64,000 nt of DNA, taken from positions 558,001 to 622,000 of the forward strand of contig NZ_CP159290.1 in the NCBI RefSeq assembly GCF_040448685.1. The letters run 5' to 3'. Both the position numbers and the translations under genes were made by a program. Position 1 is the first letter of the stretch. Every line of letters begins with the position of its first letter. Positions 9,116 to 18,048 of this stretch are shown piece by piece. The notes under the pieces were generated by a model. That model saw only the letters and a list, made by a program, of their open reading frames with translations. It was not told the DNA's origin and ran no database searches. Source of the DNA: Cellulosimicrobium sp. ES-005 (lineage in GTDB: Bacteria > Actinomycetota > Actinomycetes > Actinomycetales > Cellulomonadaceae).

Positions 9116-9657
9116 CGACCCCCGCCGAGCACGCCGAGGTCGCGCCGCACCGCGCCCCCGTGGCCCCGCTGCCGCGCACGGGGGTCGGCGTCGACGTGCA
9201 CGCGTTCGCCCCCGAGGGCGAGGAGCGCGAGCTGTGGCTCGGCGGGCTGCTCTGGCCGGGCGAGCGCGGCCTCGCCGGGCACTCGGACGCGGACGTCGCC
9301 GCGCACGCCGCCGCGGACGCGCTGTTCTCGGCGACGGGGCTCGGCGACCTGGGGTCGAACTTCGGCACGAGCGCGCCCGAGTGGGCCGGGGCGAGCGGGT
9401 CGCGCCTCCTCGCCGAGGCGGCCCGCCGGGTCCGGGCCGCGGGGTTCGAGATCGGGAACGTGGCCGTCCAGGTCATCGGCAACCGACCGCGCCTCGGGCC
9501 CCGCCGCGCCGAGGCGGAGGCGGCCCTCGGGGCGGCCGCGGGAGCCCCGGTGACGCTCACGGCCACGACGACCGACGGTCTGGGACTCACGGGCCGCGGG
9601 GAGGGCGTCGCGGCCGTCGCGACGGCCCTCGTCGTCGCCGTCGGGACGCCCGCGTGA
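9112..9657 (+). CDS. ispF: 2-C-methyl-D-erythritol 2,4-cyclodiphosphate synthase
   Basis: Converts CDP-ME-2-phosphate to the cyclic diphosphate and CMP, two steps after IspD. The metal ligands are visible in GVDVHAF (Asp and His) and AGHSDADV (His), and the C-terminal signature [14 protein letters not shown] matches the family. A 23-residue N-terminal tail precedes the conserved start. The ATGA overlap with ispD implies translational coupling. It ends 2 nt before a convergent gene. Confidence 0.94.
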   Translation: MTTPAEHAEVAPHRAPVAPLPRTGVGVDVHAFAPEGEERELWLGGLLWPGERGLAGHSDADVAAHAAADALFSATGLGDLGSNFGTSAPEWAGASGSRLLAEAARRVRAAGFEIGNVAVQVIGNRPRLGPRRAEAEAALGAAAGAPVTLTATTTDGLGLTGRGEGVAAVATALVVAVGTPA

Positions 9658-9659
9658 CC

Positions 9660-10238
9660 TCAGCCCGTGGGGGCGAGCCGCACGCTCTCGAGGACGGCGC
9701 GCGCCTGCGCGGCGCCGTCGGCGTCGGCCTCGGCGTACGAGGCGGTGAGGTCGACGACCCACGCGTCGGGCCCGTCGCCCGTCCGGACCGCCAGGATCTC
9801 CTGCGCGACGACGGCCCCGCCCGTCTCGTACGTGCCCGCGACCCGGAAGGCGGGGAGCTCGCCGAGGGTCGTCGGGCCCTGGCCGTCGACCCCCGGGGCC
9901 CAGCCGGGGATCGCGCTGACGGCCGCCGCGGTCGCGGCGCCGGCCTCCTCCAGCGTCGACGCGGACTGCTCGCCCGTCACGACGACGTTCGCCCGGAACT
10001 CCTCCGGGCCCGTCCCGCTCGGCGCGCGCAGCACGAACGCCCCGTCGCGGGTGACGCGCTCCCAGCCCGGGGGAGCGGTGACCTGGACCGGGACCTCGGG
10101 GACGTCGTAGGTGACCGGCGCGTCGTCGCCCCCGGTGTCCGCGGGACCGCCGCAGCCCGTGAGGACGAGCACCGCGGTCACCGGGACCACGAGGGGCGCG
10201 GCGGTCCAGGAGGTGCGGGGGTGGCGCGGTCGGGGCAC
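9660..10238 (-). CDS. Predicted lipoprotein, possibly LpqN/PsbP-like
   Basis: 192-residue protein with a basic start, a hydrophobic segment and the lipobox LTGC. The mature domain (VQVTAPPGWERVTRDGAFV, then FRANVVVTGE) resembles the LpqN/Mog1-PsbP-like fold of actinobacterial surface lipoproteins, but this is by eye only. GTG 10238 is used because AAGGA lies 5 nt upstream. It is convergent with ispF and divergent from the TetR gene; function unknown. Confidence 0.6.
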   Translation of the reverse strand: MPRPRHPRTSWTAAPLVVPVTAVLVLTGCGGPADTGGDDAPVTYDVPEVPVQVTAPPGWERVTRDGAFVLRAPSGTGPEEFRANVVVTGEQSASTLEEAGAATAAAVSAIPGWAPGVDGQGPTTLGELPAFRVAGTYETGGAVVAQEILAVRTGDGPDAWVVDLTASYAEADADGAAQARAVLESVRLAPTG

Positions 10239-10402
10239 GGTCGTCCTTCGTCGGGAGCGGGCATGACGGGCTGGGTGGGCCCGGCTCGCCATTCTCGCCT
10301 TCCGGCGTCCCGGGTGCCAGGCCCACGAGCAGACACTACGATCGCTGAGAGCGCATCGATGTGTTTGACTTTCCCAAGAACGACACATGGGATGAATCGC
10401 AC

Positions 10403-11041
10403 ATGAACCGAATGTCCGTCGAAGAACGCCGGGCCCAGCTCGTCGACGCGGCGATGACCATCGCCGTCCGCGAGGGCGTCGAGGCCGTCACGATCCGTGG
10501 CGTCGCGGCCGAGGCCGGCGTCTCTCTCGGCGTCGTGCACTACTGCTTCGAGGACAAGGACGAGCTCCTCCAGGCGATGGGCAACAGCCTCGCGCTCGTC
10601 GCGTCCGAGCCGGTGCGCGCCGCCCTCGACGTCGACGGCGACGTCGTGGAGCTCGCGCACGCCGCTGCCGACGGCCTGTGGAGCGGGCTCACGCCGCGCC
10701 GGCACATGCGCCTCCTCACGTTCGAGTTCGCGACGGCGGGCGTGCGCAGCCGCGCGCTGCGCTCCGTGGCGCACACGCACCTGGAGCAGACGTGGGCGAT
10801 GACCCGCGGATTCCTCGAGAACGTCGCCGAGCGCGGGAACGTCACCTACTCGATGGACATGGGCTTCCTCTCGCGCATCGTCGCCGGGTACATCGACGGC
10901 ATCGAGATCGCCTGGCTCGTCGAGCAGGACGACGAGACCGCGGTCCGCAGCTTCCACGCGCTCGCCGAGTACGTGCTGTCGCTCATGGTCCGACCGGACG
11001 GGTCGCCCGTGCGCGAGCACGGCCCGGAGCCCGTCGCCTGA
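10403..11041 (+). CDS. TetR-family transcriptional regulator
   Basis: 212-residue regulator. The N-terminal helix-turn-helix spans about residues 8-55 and reads AVREGVEAVTIRGVAAEAGV, then SLGVVHYCFEDKDELL, the usual TetR recognition helix. The C-terminal half is an all-helical ligand domain of unknown specificity. ATG 10403 (MNRMSVEERR) has a GGGATGA site upstream; an in-frame GTG lies at 10361, where a TTGACT (10365-10370) could instead be a -35 element. Targets are unknown; the divergent lipoprotein gene is the obvious candidate. Confidence 0.85.
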   Translation: MNRMSVEERRAQLVDAAMTIAVREGVEAVTIRGVAAEAGVSLGVVHYCFEDKDELLQAMGNSLALVASEPVRAALDVDGDVVELAHAAADGLWSGLTPRRHMRLLTFEFATAGVRSRALRSVAHTHLEQTWAMTRGFLENVAERGNVTYSMDMGFLSRIVAGYIDGIEIAWLVEQDDETAVRSFHALAEYVLSLMVRPDGSPVREHGPEPVA

Positions 11042-11069
11042 CCGCCGCGCCCGTCGGCCGCGCGAGCGG

Positions 11070-12491
11070 TCAGCCGCGCGCGGCCGCTCCCGGCGCACGC
11101 CCGAGCACCCGGTCCGTGTACGCGTTCGCGAAGACCCCGTCGGGGTCCGCCGCGTCGCGGACCGCCACGGCGTCGTCGAACCGGGGGTAGAGCTCGCGGA
11201 ACCGTTCGGCGTCGAGCCCGTGCAGCTTGCCCCAGTGGGGACGTCCCCCGACCTCGGCGACGATGCGCTCGACGGCGTCGAAGTACCGCGCGTGCGGCAG
11301 CCGGGCGTACTGGTGCACCGCCACGTACGCGGTCTCGCGACCGTGCGCGGTGGACAGCCAGACGTCGTCGGGCGCCGCGAACCGGACCTCGACGGGGAAC
11401 GGCACGTGCTCGCCGGACCGGTTCAGCCAGCCGTCGATGCTCGCCAGGACGTCGACCAGGCGCTCGCGCGGCACCGCGTACTCCATCTCGCGGAACCGGA
11501 CGCGGCGCGAGGTGACGAAGACCTGGTGCGACGGCGCGACGTAGGTCCGCGGCGCGAGCGCACGGGCCGAGACGGCGTTGAGCCGCGGGGTCACGCGCGG
11601 CACCGCGGTGGCGAGCCGGTTGACGAGCTCGAACGCGCCGTTCGACAACAGCTCCTCGTCGACCCACGTGCGCGCCCGCGCGACGGGCCCGGGGCCGGAC
11701 GTCCGCAGCCGCTCGAGCTCCGCCGCCTCGTCGTCGGGCGCGAGCCGGTTGTTGCGCTTGGTCAGCGCCCGACGCGTGTGGGGGAACCAGTAGAACTCGA
11801 AGTGGTCGTTGCCCCCGACGAGCCCGTCGGGGTCGTCCGGCGTGCCGAGGCCCTCCAGCACGCGGTCCAGCGGCCACGGCTCCTCCTGCGCGCGGAGCAG
11901 GAACGCCGGCACGACCTCGAGCGTCACCGCGGACAGGACGCCGGTGACGCCGAGCCCCAGGCGGCTCACCTCGAAGAGGTCGGGGTCCTGCGTCGCGGAC
12001 GCCTCGCGGACCTCGCCGTCGGCCCCGACGACGCGGACGCCGCGCACCTGGGTGGCGAGCCCGCCGAGCCCGGCGCCGGTCCCGTGCGTGCCCGTCGAGA
12101 TCGCGCCGGCGATCGACTGCCGGTCGATGTCGCCGAGGTTGCGCATGGCGAGGCCCGCGGCCGCGAGGGCCTCGTTGAGCCGGTGCAGGCGGATGCCCGC
12201 CCCCACGGTCACGAGGATCGCGTCGGCGTCGGCCCCACCGGGCGCGCCCGTGCCGCGGGTGATGCGCTCGACGAGCCCGATGCGGTCCAGGTCGAGCAGG
12301 AGCCCGTCGGTGACGGCCGCGGGGGTGAACGAGTGGCCCGCGCCGACGGCGCGCACCGGCATCCCGTCCGCGGCGGCACGGGCGACGAGCTCGCCCAGCT
12401 CCGCCTCGTCGCGCGGGGAGGCCCGGCGGCGCGGGGTCGCGGAGGCCGTGCGGGCCCAGTTGGTCCAGGAGAGGGCGTCGTCGCTGCTCAC
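11070..12491 (-). CDS. FAD-linked oxidase, D-arabinono-1,4-lactone/L-gulonolactone oxidase type
   Basis: 473-residue flavoprotein. The N-terminal FAD-binding (VAO/PCMH) domain has VRAVGAGHSFTPAA near residue 50 and the GAISTGTHGTGAGLGGL flavin loop near 130. The C-terminal half matches the ALO domain, including PVEVRFA, and ends with HWGKLH near residue 425, the aldonolactone oxidase signature. Related enzymes oxidise sugar acid lactones or alditols with oxygen, giving peroxide. The start is 44 bp from the divergent PLP aldolase gene, a pairing I recall from other actinobacteria. Confidence 0.85.
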   Translation of the reverse strand: MSSDDALSWTNWARTASATPRRRASPRDEAELGELVARAAADGMPVRAVGAGHSFTPAAVTDGLLLDLDRIGLVERITRGTGAPGGADADAILVTVGAGIRLHRLNEALAAAGLAMRNLGDIDRQSIAGAISTGTHGTGAGLGGLATQVRGVRVVGADGEVREASATQDPDLFEVSRLGLGVTGVLSAVTLEVVPAFLLRAQEEPWPLDRVLEGLGTPDDPDGLVGGNDHFEFYWFPHTRRALTKRNNRLAPDDEAAELERLRTSGPGPVARARTWVDEELLSNGAFELVNRLATAVPRVTPRLNAVSARALAPRTYVAPSHQVFVTSRRVRFREMEYAVPRERLVDVLASIDGWLNRSGEHVPFPVEVRFAAPDDVWLSTAHGRETAYVAVHQYARLPHARYFDAVERIVAEVGGRPHWGKLHGLDAERFRELYPRFDDAVAVRDAADPDGVFANAYTDRVLGRAPGAAARG

Positions 12492-12535
12492 AGGTCGTAC
12501 TGTCTCACGCTCCCCGCGTGGCGTACGTTCTCCCC

Positions 12536-13816
12536 ATGACGACCGACGCGGCGCCCGGACCGGGCTCGGGGACGAGGACGGGGACGGCCGGCCCTGCCGG
12601 GGGCGAGCGCGGGGCGACGCCGTCGCTGCTCGCCCGGTTGACGCGCGCCACCGCGGACCTCGACGGTCCGCTCGCCGTCGTCGACCTCGACCGGTTCGAC
12701 GCCAACGCCGACGAGCTCCTGGCCCGCGCCGGAGGCGTGCCCGTGCGCGTCGCGTCGAAGTCGGTCCGCGTCCGCTCGCTCGTGACGCGCGCCGGCGAGC
12801 GCGGCTTCCGGGGCGTCATGGCGTTCTCGGTCCGCGAGGCGCTGTGGCTCGTCGACGCGGGCGTCCGCGACGTCCTCGTGGGATACCCGTCCGTGGACCG
12901 CGGCGCGCTCGCGGCGCTGGCGCGGCACGAGGCCGGGCGGCGCGAGATCACGCTCATGGTCGACGACGCGGCGCACCTCGAGCTCGTGCGGCACGCGCTC
13001 GCGGAGGCGGGCACGGGCGACGCGCCGCCCGTGCGCGTGTGCCTCGACGTGGACGCCTCGCTGCGGGTCGGGCTCGGGCTCGTCACGGTCCACCTCGGCA
13101 CGCGGCGCTCGCCGCTGCACGACCCCCCGGACGTCGCGTCGCTCGCCGCCCGGGTCGTCTCGACGCCCGGGCTCTCGCTGCGCGGCCTGATGTTCTACGA
13201 GGCGCAGGTCGCGGGCATGCCCGACTCGAGCCTCGCCGTCCGTGCGGTCAAGCGGCTCTCGGTGCTCGAGCTGGGCGAGCGCCGGGGCGAGGTCGTCGCC
13301 GCGGTGCGCGACGTCGTCGGGCACGACCTCGAGCTCGTGAACTCCGGCGGCACCGGGTCGCTCGAGACATCGTCCGCGGACGGCGTCGTCACGGAGGTCA
13401 CCGCGGGGTCGGGGCTCTACGTGCCCGGGCTGTTCGACGAGTACCGCTCCTTCCGTCCGCGCCCCTCGGCGTTCTTCGGCCTCGACGTGGTGCGCGTCCC
13501 CGCGCCCGGGTGGGCGACCGCGTTCGGCGGCGGGTACGTCGCGTCCGGCCCCGCGTCGCGCAGCCGCCTGCCGCGCGTCGCGACGCCCGGCTGGTCGCTC
13601 ACGGGGCGCGAGGGCGCGGGCGAGGTCCAGACGCCGCTGCACCGGACCCGGGGCGTCGCGGGTGCCCCGGAGCTGGGCGTGGGCGACCGCGTCTGGTTCC
13701 GGCACGGCAAGGCGGGGGAGGCGATGGAGCGGTTCGACCGCGTGCACCTCGTGCGCGGGGACGAGGTGGTCGACGTCGTGCCCACGTACCGCGGCGAGGG
13801 CAAGAACTTCGGCTGA
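12536..13816 (+). CDS. PLP-dependent amino acid deaminase/aldolase (DSD1-like, alanine racemase fold)
   Basis: 426-residue fold-type III PLP enzyme. The PLP lysine is in [12 protein letters not shown] near residue 72, and the barrel segments [12 protein letters not shown] and [13 protein letters not shown] follow. The C-terminal beta domain carries the metal/His region ([12 protein letters not shown]) typical of D-threonine aldolase and D-serine dehydratase relatives. TACGTT at 12524-12529 is a likely -10 six nt before the ATG, giving a leaderless mRNA. Divergent from the lactone oxidase; the substrate cannot be told from the sequence. Confidence 0.8.
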   Translation: MTTDAAPGPGSGTRTGTAGPAGGERGATPSLLARLTRATADLDGPLAVVDLDRFDANADELLARAGGVPVRVASKSVRVRSLVTRAGERGFRGVMAFSVREALWLVDAGVRDVLVGYPSVDRGALAALARHEAGRREITLMVDDAAHLELVRHALAEAGTGDAPPVRVCLDVDASLRVGLGLVTVHLGTRRSPLHDPPDVASLAARVVSTPGLSLRGLMFYEAQVAGMPDSSLAVRAVKRLSVLELGERRGEVVAAVRDVVGHDLELVNSGGTGSLETSSADGVVTEVTAGSGLYVPGLFDEYRSFRPRPSAFFGLDVVRVPAPGWATAFGGGYVASGPASRSRLPRVATPGWSLTGREGAGEVQTPLHRTRGVAGAPELGVGDRVWFRHGKAGEAMERFDRVHLVRGDEVVDVVPTYRGEGKNFG

Positions 13817-13907
13817 CCGGCGCCGGTCGGGGCTGCACCGGGTTCGGCCGCGAGACCTGCCCGTGCCGCTTCGGCCGTGGTGGTGCGTCCCCGGTACCCT
13901 TGCGGAC

Positions 13908-15338
13908 GTGACTCTTCGCCTGTTCGACACCGCCACGCGGGACGTGCGCGACTTCGTGCCCCTGACTCCGGGCGAGGTCGGCATCTACCTGTGTGGCGCG
14001 ACCGTCCAGGCGGCCCCTCACATCGGCCACATGCGCTCGGCCGTCGCGTTCGACGTGCTCGTGCGCTGGCTGCGGCGCGGCGGGTCGCGCGTGACGCTCA
14101 TCCGCAACGTCACCGACATCGACGACAAGATCCTCGTGAAGTCCGCCGACGCGGGCGAGCCGTGGTGGGCCTGGGCCGCGACGTACGAGCGCGCGTTCAC
14201 CGCCGCGTACGACGCGCTGGGCGTCCTGCCGCCCACGTACGAGCCGCGCGCGACCGGGCACGTGCCGGACATGGTCGAGCTCATGGAGCGCCTCGTGGAG
14301 CGCGGGCACGCGTACACCACCGGCGCCGGCGACGTGTGGTTCGACGTGCGGTCGTGGTCCGAGTACGGCTCGCTCACCAACCAGCGCCTCGAGGACCTCA
14401 ACCCCGTGCCCGACGACGTCCCCGCGGACGCGGAGGAGGCCGCCGCCAAGCGCGACCCGCGCGACTTCGCGCTGTGGAAGGCGCCCAAGGAGGGCGAGCC
14501 CGAGACGGCGTCGTGGCCGACGCCGTTCGGTCGCGGGCGCCCCGGCTGGCACCTCGAGTGCTCCGCGATGGCGCGCCGGTACCTCGGCGACACGTTCGAC
14601 ATCCACGGCGGCGGGCTCGACCTGCGCTTCCCGCACCACGAGAACGAGCAGGCGCAGTCGCGCGCCGCGGGCTACGGGTTCGCGCGGCACTGGCTGCACA
14701 GCGCGTGGGTCACGCAGGGCGGCGCCAAGATGAGCAAGTCGCTCGGCAACGGGCTGCTCGTGCGCGAGGTCCTCGCGACCACGAGCCCGGCCGTGCTGCG
14801 CTACGCCCTCGCCTCCGTGCAGTACCGCTCGATGCTCGAGTGGACGCCCGCGACGGTCGTCGAGGCCGAGGCCACGTGGGAGCGGCTCGCCGGGTTCGTC
14901 GAGCGCGCGACCGAGCGCGTGGGCGACGTCGGCGACGTGACCGAGGCCGAGCTGCCGACCGCGTTCACCGCGGCCATGGACGACGACCTCAACGTCCCGG
15001 CGGCGCTCGCCGTCGTGCACGAGCACCTGCGGGCGGGGAACGCGGCGCTCGCCGACCGCACGACGGCCGCGGACGCCGTCGCGCGGCACCACCTCGTCGC
15101 GGTGCGGGCGATGCTCGACGTCCTGGGCCTCGACCCGGCCGACGCCCAGTGGGCCGACCGCGGGGACTCGCGCTACGCGGCGGTGCTCGACGCCGTCGTC
15201 GGCGCGGAGCTCGCGGCCCGCGCCGAGGCCCGCGCGGCGCGCGACTTCGCGACCGCCGACGCGATCCGCGACCGCCTCGCCGCGGCGGGCGTCGCGGTCG
15301 AGGACTCGGCCGACGGCGCGCGCTGGACCCTCACCTGA
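13908..15338 (+). CDS. cysS: Cysteinyl-tRNA synthetase
   Basis: Class I synthetase charging tRNA-Cys; 476 residues, normal length. The HIGH motif is [10 protein letters not shown] and KMSKS is [11 protein letters not shown]. Zinc ligands are visible in YLCGATV, HLECSAM and the HHENE segment. The C-terminal DALR-type anticodon domain is present. GTG 13908 follows a TACCCT hexamer (13895-13900) by 7 nt, so the transcript may be leaderless. The true MshC homologue is shorter and lacks this C-terminal part. Confidence 0.95.
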   Translation: MTLRLFDTATRDVRDFVPLTPGEVGIYLCGATVQAAPHIGHMRSAVAFDVLVRWLRRGGSRVTLIRNVTDIDDKILVKSADAGEPWWAWAATYERAFTAAYDALGVLPPTYEPRATGHVPDMVELMERLVERGHAYTTGAGDVWFDVRSWSEYGSLTNQRLEDLNPVPDDVPADAEEAAAKRDPRDFALWKAPKEGEPETASWPTPFGRGRPGWHLECSAMARRYLGDTFDIHGGGLDLRFPHHENEQAQSRAAGYGFARHWLHSAWVTQGGAKMSKSLGNGLLVREVLATTSPAVLRYALASVQYRSMLEWTPATVVEAEATWERLAGFVERATERVGDVGDVTEAELPTAFTAAMDDDLNVPAALAVVHEHLRAGNAALADRTTAADAVARHHLVAVRAMLDVLGLDPADAQWADRGDSRYAAVLDAVVGAELAARAEARAARDFATADAIRDRLAAAGVAVEDSADGARWTLT

Positions 15339-15350
15339 CGACCGTCCCCG

Positions 15351-15434
15351 CGAGGTGGAGGCTGGGTACCACGAGGGAGAGGCGTGGTCGTGACCAGGCC
15401 TCTCCCTCGGCGGACCACGGCTCTCCCTCGGCGG
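15351..15434. repeat. 21-bp-unit repeat array A (after cysS)
   Basis: About four degenerate 21-bp units: two in the orientation CGAGG(T/G)(G/A)GAG (15351 and 15372) and two reversed (GACCNNGGCTCTCCCTCGGCG type, 15392 and 15413). Because units face each other, arms 15372-15383 and 15398-15409 pair perfectly, and the hairpin continues through TGGTC/GACCA. It could act as the cysS terminator. The same unit recurs near 32.4, 42.4, 43.0 and 60.1 kb. Confidence 0.75.
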
Positions 15435-15567
15435 GTGTCTGAGGGACACTGGACCCGGTGGCGCACCGGCGCCCGCTCGCACGAACCGACCGACCTGACC
15501 GACCGGACCGGTGTCGATCCACCTGACCGACACCGACCGACCTGACCACGACACGACGGGTACTCCC

Positions 15568-16575
15568 ATGGCTGGCAACTCACAACGACGCGGCGCGACC
15601 CGCAAGCCCGGCAGCAAGAAGGGCGCGACCGTCGGCTCCGGCGGGCAGCGGCGCAAGGGCCTCGAGGGCCGCGGGCCGACGCCGAAGGCCGAGGACCGCG
15701 TCTACCACGCGGCGCACAAGCGCAAGGTCGCCGAGGAGAAGCGCGCGGCGACCGGGCGCGGGGGCGCCTCGCGGGGTGGCGGCGCCAAGGGCGGAGCCTC
15801 CCGGGGCGGCGGGCCGAAGGGGCGCGGCTCGGTGCAGGAGGTCGTCGCGGGGCGCAACTCCGTGCTCGAGGCGCTGCGCGCGCGCATCCCCGTCGAGGTC
15901 GTCTACCTCGCGTCGCGCCTCGACGCCGACGACCGGACCCGCGAGATCGTCGACATCGTCGCGGGCCGCGGCTACGACCTCCTCGAGGTCGGCAAGCCGG
16001 AGCTCGACCGCCTCACCGACGGCGCCGTCCACCAGGGCGTCGCGATCAAGGTGCCGCCGTACGAGTACGCCGACGTCGACGACCTGCTCGACGCGGCCGA
16101 GGCGACGGGTCGTCCGCCGCTGGTCGTCGCGCTCGACGGCGTGACGGACCCCCGCAACCTCGGCGCCGTGCTGCGCTCCGCGGGGGCGTTCGGGGCGCAC
16201 GGCGTGCTCGTCCCCGAGCGTCGCGCCGCGGGCGTCACGGCGTCCGCGTGGAAGGTCTCGGCCGGCGCGGCCGCCCGGGTGCCCGTCGCGCGCGCGACCA
16301 ATCTGGTCCGCGCCCTCGGTGAGCTCAAGAAGGCGGGCTGCTTCGTCGTCGGTCTCGACGCCGGCGGGGAGACGGCGATCGGCGACCTCCAGCTCGCGAC
16401 CGAGCCGCTCGTCGTCGTCGCCGGGTCCGAGGGCAAGGGGCTCTCGCGCCTCGTGCGCGAGGCGTGCGACGTCGTCGCGTCCATCCCCATCGGGTCGGAC
16501 ACCGAGTCGCTCAACGCCGCCGTCGCGACGGGCATCTCGCTCTACGAGGTCGCGCGCCTGCGCCGCGAGGCCTGA
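15568..16575 (+). CDS. rlmB: 23S rRNA 2'-O-methyltransferase, RlmB/TrmH family
   Basis: SPOUT methyltransferase expected to methylate G2251 of 23S rRNA. 335 residues: a basic Gly/Lys/Arg-rich N-terminal tail of about 85 residues, a substrate-binding domain (VVAGRNSVLEALRA), then the SPOUT core with GVTDPRNLGAVLRSAGAFG, VVVAGSEGKGLSRLV and ESLNAAVATGISLYE forming the knotted SAM site. It follows cysS, a frequent actinobacterial order. ATG 15568 fits the family start; its ribosome site is weak. Confidence 0.93.
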   Translation: MAGNSQRRGATRKPGSKKGATVGSGGQRRKGLEGRGPTPKAEDRVYHAAHKRKVAEEKRAATGRGGASRGGGAKGGASRGGGPKGRGSVQEVVAGRNSVLEALRARIPVEVVYLASRLDADDRTREIVDIVAGRGYDLLEVGKPELDRLTDGAVHQGVAIKVPPYEYADVDDLLDAAEATGRPPLVVALDGVTDPRNLGAVLRSAGAFGAHGVLVPERRAAGVTASAWKVSAGAAARVPVARATNLVRALGELKKAGCFVVGLDAGGETAIGDLQLATEPLVVVAGSEGKGLSRLVREACDVVASIPIGSDTESLNAAVATGISLYEVARLRREA

Positions 16576-16590
16576 CGGCCGCTCGACCTG

Positions 16591-16627
16591 TCAGCGCCCC
16601 ACCGGTCCAGGACCCGTGGGGCGCTGA
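16591..16627. terminator. Bidirectional terminator between rlmB and the DUF4032 gene
   Basis: Arms 16591-16602 and 16616-16627 are perfect 12-bp complements, with further partial pairing (GGTCC/GGACC) in the loop. It separates two convergent genes. Confidence 0.8.
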
Positions 16628-16633
16628 CTGGTC

Positions 16634-17893
16634 TCAGCCGTAGTACTCGGGGTCCTTCTCGCCCGGCGCGAGGCCGAGGATCGCCTTCTCGTCCGGGCGG
16701 TGGCGCAGCACGTTCTCGACGTACGACTGCGTCGCCTCCGCCATCGGGACGTCGCGGCCCGCGCGCTCGGAGATGAACCAGCGGTGGTCGAGGATCTCGT
16801 GGAAGAGCTGCGCCGGCTCGAGCTTGCGGCGCAGGTTGCGGGGCACGGCCTGGATCGTGGGCTCGAACACCCCGCTGAGCCAGTCGTGGGCGACGAACTC
16901 CTCGTCGTCGTTCTGCCGCTCCGCCGCCGCGCGGAACGAGTCGAGGTCGTTGAGCAGGCGGCGCGCCTGGTTCTCCTGCACGTCGAGGCCCGTGAGGCGC
17001 AGCAGGCGCCGCGAGTGGTGCCCCGCGTCGACGACCTTGGGCTGGATCTGGACGGTCGTGCCGTCGATGTCGGTCGTGATCGCGAGCTCGTCGACGTCGA
17101 AGCCGAGGTTGTTGAGGTGCTCGATGCGGGCCGCGACGCGCCACCGCTCGTTCGCGTCGAACGACTCGGACGTCGTCAGGGCCGCCCACAGCTCCTCGTA
17201 GCGCGCGACGAGCGCGTCGCCGATCGCGACCTCGTCCACGTCCTCGTCGAGCAGCTCGCCGGCCGAGAGGTCCATGAGCTCGCCGATGATGTTCGTGCGG
17301 GCGAGGTCGACGTCGTACGAGCGCTGGCCGGGGGAGAGCTCGCGGTGCAGGTCGCCCGTCTCCGCGTCGACGAGGAACGCCGCGAACGTCTCGGCGTCGC
17401 GCCGGAAGAGCGTGTTGGAGAGCGACACGTCGCCCCAGTAGAAGCCCACGAGGTGCAGGCGCACGAGCAGCACGGCGAGCGCATCGATGAGGCGCGTCGC
17501 CGTGTCGGGGCGCAGCGACTGGCTGAACAGCGCGCGGTACGGGAGCGAGAACTGCAGGTGCTCCGTGATGAGGACGGCCTCGAGCCGCTCGCCGTTCGCG
17601 TCCTGGCGCCCCGTGATGACACCCACCGGCACGACGCTCGGCACCTCGAGCCGCCGGAGCTGGCGCAGCAGCTCGTACTCGCGGTACGCGACCGTCTCGC
17701 CGATCTCCTTGATGGCGATGACGCGCCCCGAGAGGCGGACGAACCGCACGATGTGCCGGGAGATACCGCGCGGCAGCGCCGCGAGGGTCTCGGCCGGCCA
17801 CTCCTCGAGCGGGATGTCCCAGGGCAGGTCGAGGAGAGCCGGGTCGGGGGCCGACGCGGTGATCTGCAGGTTGTGCACCGTCACGGGGTCCAT
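16634..17893 (-). CDS. DUF4032 protein with kinase-like N-terminal domain
   Basis: 419-residue actinobacterial protein. The N-terminal part resembles small-molecule/RIO-like kinases: RVIAIKEIGE near residue 60, YREYELL, HLVGFYWGDVSLSNTLFRR as catalytic-loop-like segment near 160 and FLVDAETGDL as the Asp metal-loop equivalent. The C-terminal DUF4032 domain runs from about 210 to 400. Substrate unknown. The ATG 17893 start agrees with the family N-terminus (MDPVTVHN); upstream sequence is not conserved-looking. Confidence 0.8.
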   Translation of the reverse strand: MDPVTVHNLQITASAPDPALLDLPWDIPLEEWPAETLAALPRGISRHIVRFVRLSGRVIAIKEIGETVAYREYELLRQLRRLEVPSVVPVGVITGRQDANGERLEAVLITEHLQFSLPYRALFSQSLRPDTATRLIDALAVLLVRLHLVGFYWGDVSLSNTLFRRDAETFAAFLVDAETGDLHRELSPGQRSYDVDLARTNIIGELMDLSAGELLDEDVDEVAIGDALVARYEELWAALTTSESFDANERWRVAARIEHLNNLGFDVDELAITTDIDGTTVQIQPKVVDAGHHSRRLLRLTGLDVQENQARRLLNDLDSFRAAAERQNDDEEFVAHDWLSGVFEPTIQAVPRNLRRKLEPAQLFHEILDHRWFISERAGRDVPMAEATQSYVENVLRHRPDEKAILGLAPGEKDPEYYG

Positions 17894-17953
17894 TGTCCAC
17901 GGTCTGCGTCCCGCGCCCGACGGGGGTGCGTCGTCGGCCCTCCGCATGACGGC

Positions 17954-17990
17954 GGCGCCCGCCGGCCTCGGGTCAAGGCCGACGGGCGCC
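17954..17990. terminator. Hairpin in the gap between the DUF4032 gene and the TIM-barrel gene
   Basis: 15-bp arms 17954-17968 and 17976-17990 with one mismatch. With the second hairpin at 18009-18043 it probably ends the minus-strand gene that stops at 18049. Confidence 0.6.
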
Positions 17991-18008
17991 GGGTCGGGGC
18001 TCGGGCGG

Positions 18009-18043
18009 CCCCGGGTGCGGGCGCGAGGGCCACGCACCCGGGG
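18009..18043 (-). terminator. Terminator for the secreted TIM-barrel gene
   Basis: Arms 18009-18019 and 18033-18043 are 11-bp perfect complements immediately beyond the minus-strand stop at 18049. Confidence 0.65.
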
Positions 18044-18048
18044 AGCCG

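Noticed and set aside
13908-15338. MshC (mycothiol cysteine ligase) instead of CysS
   Set aside because: The C-terminal tRNA-binding region is present and the gene lies next to rlmB, as cysS does.
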